Assembly (NCBI GenBank): GCA_900068845.1
Contig: CEFQ01000010.1
Span: 142,253-206,252, forward strand
DNA from: Enterobacter ludwigii
GTDB lineage: Bacteria > Pseudomonadota > Gammaproteobacteria > Enterobacterales > Enterobacteriaceae
Length of the DNA: 64,000 nt
Direction: 5' to 3'
Under the pieces are notes generated by a model. The model made no database searches, had not been told where the DNA came from, and saw nothing but the letters and a program-made list of their open reading frames with translations. Each line of letters starts with the position of its first letter. Within the stretch, counting starts at the first letter, position 1. Below, one piece after another: positions 59,875 through 64,000 of this stretch. A program made the translations under genes and the position numbers.

Positions 59875-61563
59875 TTAAATCGGGCACTCACGCACAATCG
59901 GGTTCTGTGCAATCTCTTCTTCCAGCACGTGCAACATGCTGTTGGCGATTTCACGTTCGCCCATTACCACACGATCGGCACCGCGCTCCATAATGTAAGT
60001 CACTTCATCGTCATAATGCGCACGCGCGATAATCTCAATATCTGGACGCTTCTCGCGCGCCGCAGTCACCACTTCGCCGGCTTCGTAGCCATTTGGAATG
60101 GTCAGCAGCAGCCAGCGGGCGCAGTCGAGGCGTGCTAAATCCATGGTATCCACGCGCGCTGCATTACCCAGTACTGCTTTGATGCCTTGTTCACGGAGCG
60201 CTTCAACGCGCGGGCGGGAGTTCTCAACCACCACCAGCGGCACATCCGCTTCCATCAGTTTTTGCCCCAGCAGGCTGCCTACGCGGCCATAACCGACCAG
60301 CACCGCATGATTGCAAATATCCACCGGAATCTGCTTCTCTTCTTCGATAGCTTCTTCCAGCGTCTGCTCTTCGATGGTCTCGGTTTTGTCGAGATAACGC
60401 TCCAGCACGCTAAACAGAATCGGGTTCAGCATGATGGAGAGAATCGCCGCCGCCAGTACCAGATTGCGGCCTTCATCACTCAGCATGCCGAGTGAGATGC
60501 CGAGACCGGCCAGAATAAAGGCGAACTCACCAATCTGCGCGAGGCTCACCGAAATGGTCATCGCGGTACGACGCGAATGGCCAAGCAGCGTCACCAGCAG
60601 CCAGGCCGCGATCGATTTACCCAGCACGATGATCGCCAGCGCGCCTAGCACTGCCAGCGGCTGTTCAATCAGGATCATGGGGTCAAACAGCATACCGACG
60701 GAAACAAAGAACAGCACGGCAAAGGCATCACGCAGCGGCAAGGTATCGTGCGCTGCGCGGTGGCTGAGTTCAGATTCATTGAGCACCATGCCGGCGAAGA
60801 AGGCACCAAGCGCGAAGGAGACATCAAAGAACTCTACCGCGCCAAAGGCGATGCCGAGCGCCAGTGCTAATACCGCAAGGGTAAACAGTTCACGCGAACC
60901 GGTGGCGGCGCTTTTGGCCAAAATCCACGGTACCACGCGACGGCCTACTACCATCATCAGCACCATAAAGGCGACAACTTTGCCGATGGTCAACAGCAGA
61001 TCCCACAACAGCAGCGTTGGGCTGGCGTTGCCCTGTTCCAGCATGCCAGCAATGGCCGGCAGCAGTACCAGTGTCAGCACCATCACCAAATCTTCTACGA
61101 TCAACCAGCCAATGGCGATTTGCCCGCGCTGGCTATCAATCAGCTGACGCTCTTCCAGTGCGCGCAGCAGCACCACGGTACTGGCGGTAGAAAGACACAA
61201 ACCAAATACCAGACCGGTCATCCACGACCAGCCCATTGTCCAGGAAAGCCCCATTCCCAGCAGCGTTGCCACGGCGATTTGCGCGATGGCGCCAGGAATG
61301 GCAATCGACTTTACTGACATCAAATCCTTTAGCGAGAAGTGCAAACCCACGCCAAACATCAGCAGAATCACGCCGAGTTCAGCCAGTTCTGGCGCAAGGT
61401 TGGTATCCGCGACAAAGCCTGGTGTAAAAGGGCCGGCCAATACGCCAGCCAATAGATAACCGACCAGCGGTGAGATGCGCAGGCGATTTGCCAGCATACC
61501 AAGGAGAAATGCGAGGACCAGTCCCCCGACAATGGTAGTGATCAACGGTGTGGTGTGATGCAT
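59875..61563 (-). CDS. ybaL: Monovalent cation:proton antiporter-2 family protein YbaL
   Basis: A 562-residue membrane protein (558 in E. coli), of the KefB/KefC-like CPA2 family. Twelve or so helices span residues 5-385, with SPLVGYLLAGVLAGPFTPGF and LFFVSVGMLFDP as family motifs. A cytoplasmic RCK/TrkA-N domain follows (HAVLVGYGRVGSLLGQKLMEAD), binding NAD(H) or a similar nucleotide. It is likely a potassium:proton antiporter, but the ion is not proven. ACAAGGAGACAGGC precedes the ATG. fsr, which follows ybaL in E. coli, is absent. Confidence 0.95.
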   Translation of the reverse strand: MHHTTPLITTIVGGLVLAFLLGMLANRLRISPLVGYLLAGVLAGPFTPGFVADTNLAPELAELGVILLMFGVGLHFSLKDLMSVKSIAIPGAIAQIAVATLLGMGLSWTMGWSWMTGLVFGLCLSTASTVVLLRALEERQLIDSQRGQIAIGWLIVEDLVMVLTLVLLPAIAGMLEQGNASPTLLLWDLLLTIGKVVAFMVLMMVVGRRVVPWILAKSAATGSRELFTLAVLALALGIAFGAVEFFDVSFALGAFFAGMVLNESELSHRAAHDTLPLRDAFAVLFFVSVGMLFDPMILIEQPLAVLGALAIIVLGKSIAAWLLVTLLGHSRRTAMTISVSLAQIGEFAFILAGLGISLGMLSDEGRNLVLAAAILSIMLNPILFSVLERYLDKTETIEEQTLEEAIEEEKQIPVDICNHAVLVGYGRVGSLLGQKLMEADVPLVVVENSRPRVEALREQGIKAVLGNAARVDTMDLARLDCARWLLLTIPNGYEAGEVVTAAREKRPDIEIIARAHYDDEVTYIMERGADRVVMGEREIANSMLHVLEEEIAQNPIVRECPI

Positions 61564-62021
61564 GCCTGTCTCCTTGTGTGCAAATGTATCCGCTTGTAAC
61601 AACCTAGTGTAATGCACAATGACTTACCGCGTTTAAACATTTGAGTGGTAAAAGACCAGTAAATTGAAAAAATGAGACCAAAATGCAGCTGAAGCTGTAT
61701 TTTCCTCAGTTATCTCACTATATCGGCTGGAAATACGCAGAATGAAGGGCCGGAGGGAAAAATAGTTTCCCAGCGAAACAGGCTCAGGAGAAGGGGTAAT
61801 CGCGGGTAAAGCAGCCGAAAAGCGGATAACAGGCAACCAGGCTGAGATTTGGCCGGTGCAGGCCAGATCAAATTCCCGCCATTGTCAGCGGAAGATGGCA
61901 CACTTAACCTTACAATGTGTCATTCATCTTGAGTTAATGGGCCATCTGTGCGACACAGAGGGGCGATTAAGCACATCAAGTCCACCGCTCAGTGGAAAAA
62001 TGCAGAATAAGGAGATCGGCT

Positions 62022-63773
62022 TTGTTTTTATCACCGCGAAAAGGGCGCTGGTTGGCGCTGATAATGTTACTGCTGCCGATGCTGGCGCAGGCGTGGCAAA
62101 CAGATCGCAGTTATCGTTTCAGTATTCTGCATACCAACGATCATCATGGTCGCTACTGGCCTAACGCACAGGGCGAATATGGCCTGGCGGCGCAGAAAAC
62201 GCTGATGGATCAGCAGCGCTATGATGTTCAGGCCAAAGGTGGCGGTGCATTAATCCTCTCCGCCGGCGATGTGAACACCGGTGTGCCAGAGTCAGATATG
62301 CTGGATGCCGAACCCGATATTCGCGGCATGAATCTGGTGGGCTATGACGCCATGGCGCTGGGCAACCATGAATTCGATAAACCGCTTAGCGTGCTGCTCA
62401 GGCAGCAGAAGTGGGCCAAGTTTCCTTTCCTGTCAGCCAACATCTATCAAAAGGGAACCGACACGCGCTTATTTAAGCCGTGGGCGACCTTTAATCGCAT
62501 GGGACTGAAGATCGCGGTAATCGGTTTGACTACCACCGACACGCTGCGCATCTCCAATCCAGAAAATATTGCGACGATAGATATTCGCGATCCGGTGAAA
62601 GAAACCGAGAAAGCGGTGGCGGAATTACGCGCCAGCGAAAAGCCTGACGTTATCATTGCGTTAACTCACATGGGTCATTACGACGACGGCCAGCACGGCA
62701 GCAATGCGCCGGGCGACGTTGAACTGGCGCGCAGCCTGCCGCCGGGTACCCTCAATGTGATCATTGGCGGTCATTCGCAGGATGCGGTGTGCATGGAGAA
62801 AGAGAACGTCAGCGTTAAAGATTATCAGCCGGGCCAGCCTTGCCAGCCGGATCGTCAAAATGGCGTGTGGATCATGCAGGCGAAAGAGTGGGGCAAATTT
62901 GTTGGACGCGGCGACTTCACGTTCCGTAATGGCGAGCTGACGCTGGAGAATTACCAGCTGATCCCGGTCAACCTGAAACACAAAGTGAAGAATCTTGATG
63001 GCAGCGAATCCTGGCTGACCTGGCAGGAAGAGATCCCGAAAAACAGCGCGATGATGAAGCTGTTAACGCCTTACCAATTGCGTGCAGGCAAGAAGCTAGA
63101 TGTAAAAGTCGGCAGCAGCGACGGCGTGTTTGTTGGTGAGCGCGACAAGGTACGTTTTGAGCAAACCAATCTTGGGCAACTGATTTTACGCGCGCAGATG
63201 GCGGCGACCAAAGCGGACTTTGCGGTGATGAGCGGCGGCGGCATTCGCACTTCGCTGGCGCAGGGCAATCTCAGCTGGCGCGATTTGCTGCAGGTGCAGC
63301 CGTTCGGTAATCAGGTGGTATCGGTCACGCTGACTGGCAATGAATTGCTGAGTTATCTGGCGACGGTCGCCAATATCAAAGCGGATTCAGGCGGCTTCGC
63401 GCAGTTCACCCATATTAGTTTGGTGGCGGATGGTAAAGGCGTTAGCGAGGTAAAGATTAACGGTGAGCCGCTGCAAAAAGATAAAACTTACCGCATGGCA
63501 ACCAACAGCTTTAACGCCAGCGGTGGCGACGGCTATCCGAACATCGAAACTCATGCCGGTTTCAGCAATAGCGGGCTGCGCGATGCGGATGTGCTGCGAG
63601 ATTATGTCAGCCAGCATTCGCCATTGAAGGTGAGTGATTATGAACCAACGGGCATTGTACATCTGACGGAAGCGCAGATTGAGCAGCGCAATAAAGCGCT
63701 GGAGAAACAACATAAGCCAAGCTATCCGCAGATGATTCTGGCGTGGATTTGGCCGCGCGCTGCGCAGCATTGA
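62022..63773 (+). CDS. ushA: Periplasmic UDP-sugar hydrolase / 5'-nucleotidase UshA
   Basis: A 583-residue periplasmic enzyme that hydrolyses UDP-glucose and 5'-nucleotides so that nucleosides can be taken up. Metal-binding motifs are LHTNDHHG (Asp40, His42), GNHEFD, and GGHSQD; the C-terminal substrate domain carries SGGGIRTS and FNASGGDGYP. The start is TTG: AAGGAG lies seven bases upstream, and it yields a signal peptide MFLSPRKGRWLALIMLLLPM ending LAQA. A GTG at 61992 has no ribosome binding site. The protein is about 30 residues longer than E. coli UshA (550), with part of the excess a C-terminal tail rich in Gln, Lys and Trp. Confidence 0.95.
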   Translation: MFLSPRKGRWLALIMLLLPMLAQAWQTDRSYRFSILHTNDHHGRYWPNAQGEYGLAAQKTLMDQQRYDVQAKGGGALILSAGDVNTGVPESDMLDAEPDIRGMNLVGYDAMALGNHEFDKPLSVLLRQQKWAKFPFLSANIYQKGTDTRLFKPWATFNRMGLKIAVIGLTTTDTLRISNPENIATIDIRDPVKETEKAVAELRASEKPDVIIALTHMGHYDDGQHGSNAPGDVELARSLPPGTLNVIIGGHSQDAVCMEKENVSVKDYQPGQPCQPDRQNGVWIMQAKEWGKFVGRGDFTFRNGELTLENYQLIPVNLKHKVKNLDGSESWLTWQEEIPKNSAMMKLLTPYQLRAGKKLDVKVGSSDGVFVGERDKVRFEQTNLGQLILRAQMAATKADFAVMSGGGIRTSLAQGNLSWRDLLQVQPFGNQVVSVTLTGNELLSYLATVANIKADSGGFAQFTHISLVADGKGVSEVKINGEPLQKDKTYRMATNSFNASGGDGYPNIETHAGFSNSGLRDADVLRDYVSQHSPLKVSDYEPTGIVHLTEAQIEQRNKALEKQHKPSYPQMILAWIWPRAAQH

Positions 63774-63788
63774 ACTCAGCGTACGTAG

Positions 63789-63806
63789 GGTCGCCGTTGA
63801 TGGCGT
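63789..63806 (+). repeat. Degenerate GGTCGCC/ATGGCG palindrome after ushA
   Basis: GGTCGCC followed by GTTG and ATGGCG is a decayed copy of the palindrome at 54645 and 59835; the right arm ends in TAA where the others have ACC. Confidence 0.55.
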
Positions 63807-63838
63807 AATGCTGCTCATTTAAGTGCCCAGCGACTTTC

Positions 63839-64000
63839 GTTCGCCCTCGGCTGGGGCAGTTTCAGCTATGCCGTGCGGCGACCGAGCAGAGGACGCCTGG
63901 CCGCGCCCTCTGCACTCCCGGGCCCTGCGCCAGCCCAGCCCGCCGCTGCGCGGTGCCTTCACTCATTCACGCTTCCTGACGGACCGGCGGCGATTCGCTC
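63839..64000. other. GC-rich segment without a recognised gene, cut by the window edge
   Basis: The last 162 bases are markedly richer in G and C than the rest (runs such as CCCGGGCCCTGCGCC). I see no ORF with a start and ribosome binding site on either strand. A hairpin, GCAGAGG (63886-63892) with CCTCTGC (63907-63913), is present. It could be the edge of a repeat element or of a gene entering from the right. Confidence 0.4.

Overview
The window is chromosomal DNA of an enteric gammaproteobacterium (Enterobacterales). It follows the Escherichia coli K-12 order from panE/yajQ through cyo, clpP-clpX-lon, mdlAB, glnK-amtB, acrAB, dnaX and htpG to gsk-ybaL-ushA, with differences that suggest Erwiniaceae, most likely Pantoea or a close relative. 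These are a cysteine desulfhydrase gene divergent from decR, no mscK next to acrR, no aes or fsr near gsk/ybaL, and dispersed GGTCGCCAT/ATGGCGACC palindromes. The genus is an inference from gene content and was not checked by search.

Layout. 1-147: 5' tip of panE and a short regulatory gap. 148-5302: yajQ, then an insertion relative to K-12: a sigma54-dependent activator divergent from an aldehyde dehydrogenase/alcohol dehydrogenase pair with its own -24/-12 promoter and palindromic upstream site. 5309-14115 (minus strand): yajR, the cytochrome bo3 operon cyoABCDE, ampG and yajG. 14383-23799: stress and protein quality control (bolA, tig, clpP, clpX, lon, hupB, ppiD), with sigma32-type promoters at clpP and lon. 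23939-37414: ybaV, fadM, queC, ybaE, cof, a cysteine desulfhydrase/decR pair, the mdlAB exporter, the nitrogen-regulated glnK-amtB operon, tesB, ybaY and ybaZ. 37584-38438: the 4.5S RNA gene ffs and hha-tomB.

38585-42163 is the most distinctive part: an AT-rich orphan ORF, then a zinc-starvation module. It holds a Zur-type box, a 34-codon membrane ORF overlapping the start of a zinc-type ABC transporter (ATPase, permease, binding protein), and facing it the zinc-free ribosomal protein paralogues L31 and L36 under a second Zur box. 42279-47420: the AcrAB efflux pump and AcrR with a 24-bp operator. 47417-54626: ybaM, a small membrane protein, priC, ybaN, apt, dnaX with a complete programmed frameshift signal, ybaB, recR and heat-shock htpG. 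54681-56556: a LysR regulator divergent from an unrecognised 272-residue protein. 56708-63773: adk, hemH, gsk, ybaL and ushA (TTG start). The last about 160 bases are GC-rich, apparently noncoding and cut by the window edge.

Most of the window is conserved core genome. I found no clearly new large system. The best leads are the 34-residue ORF of the zinc operon, the LysR/unknown pair, the sigma54 aldehyde locus, and a family of GCCAT-NN-ATGGC palindromes that includes a nested 93-bp inverted repeat between ybaY and ybaZ.
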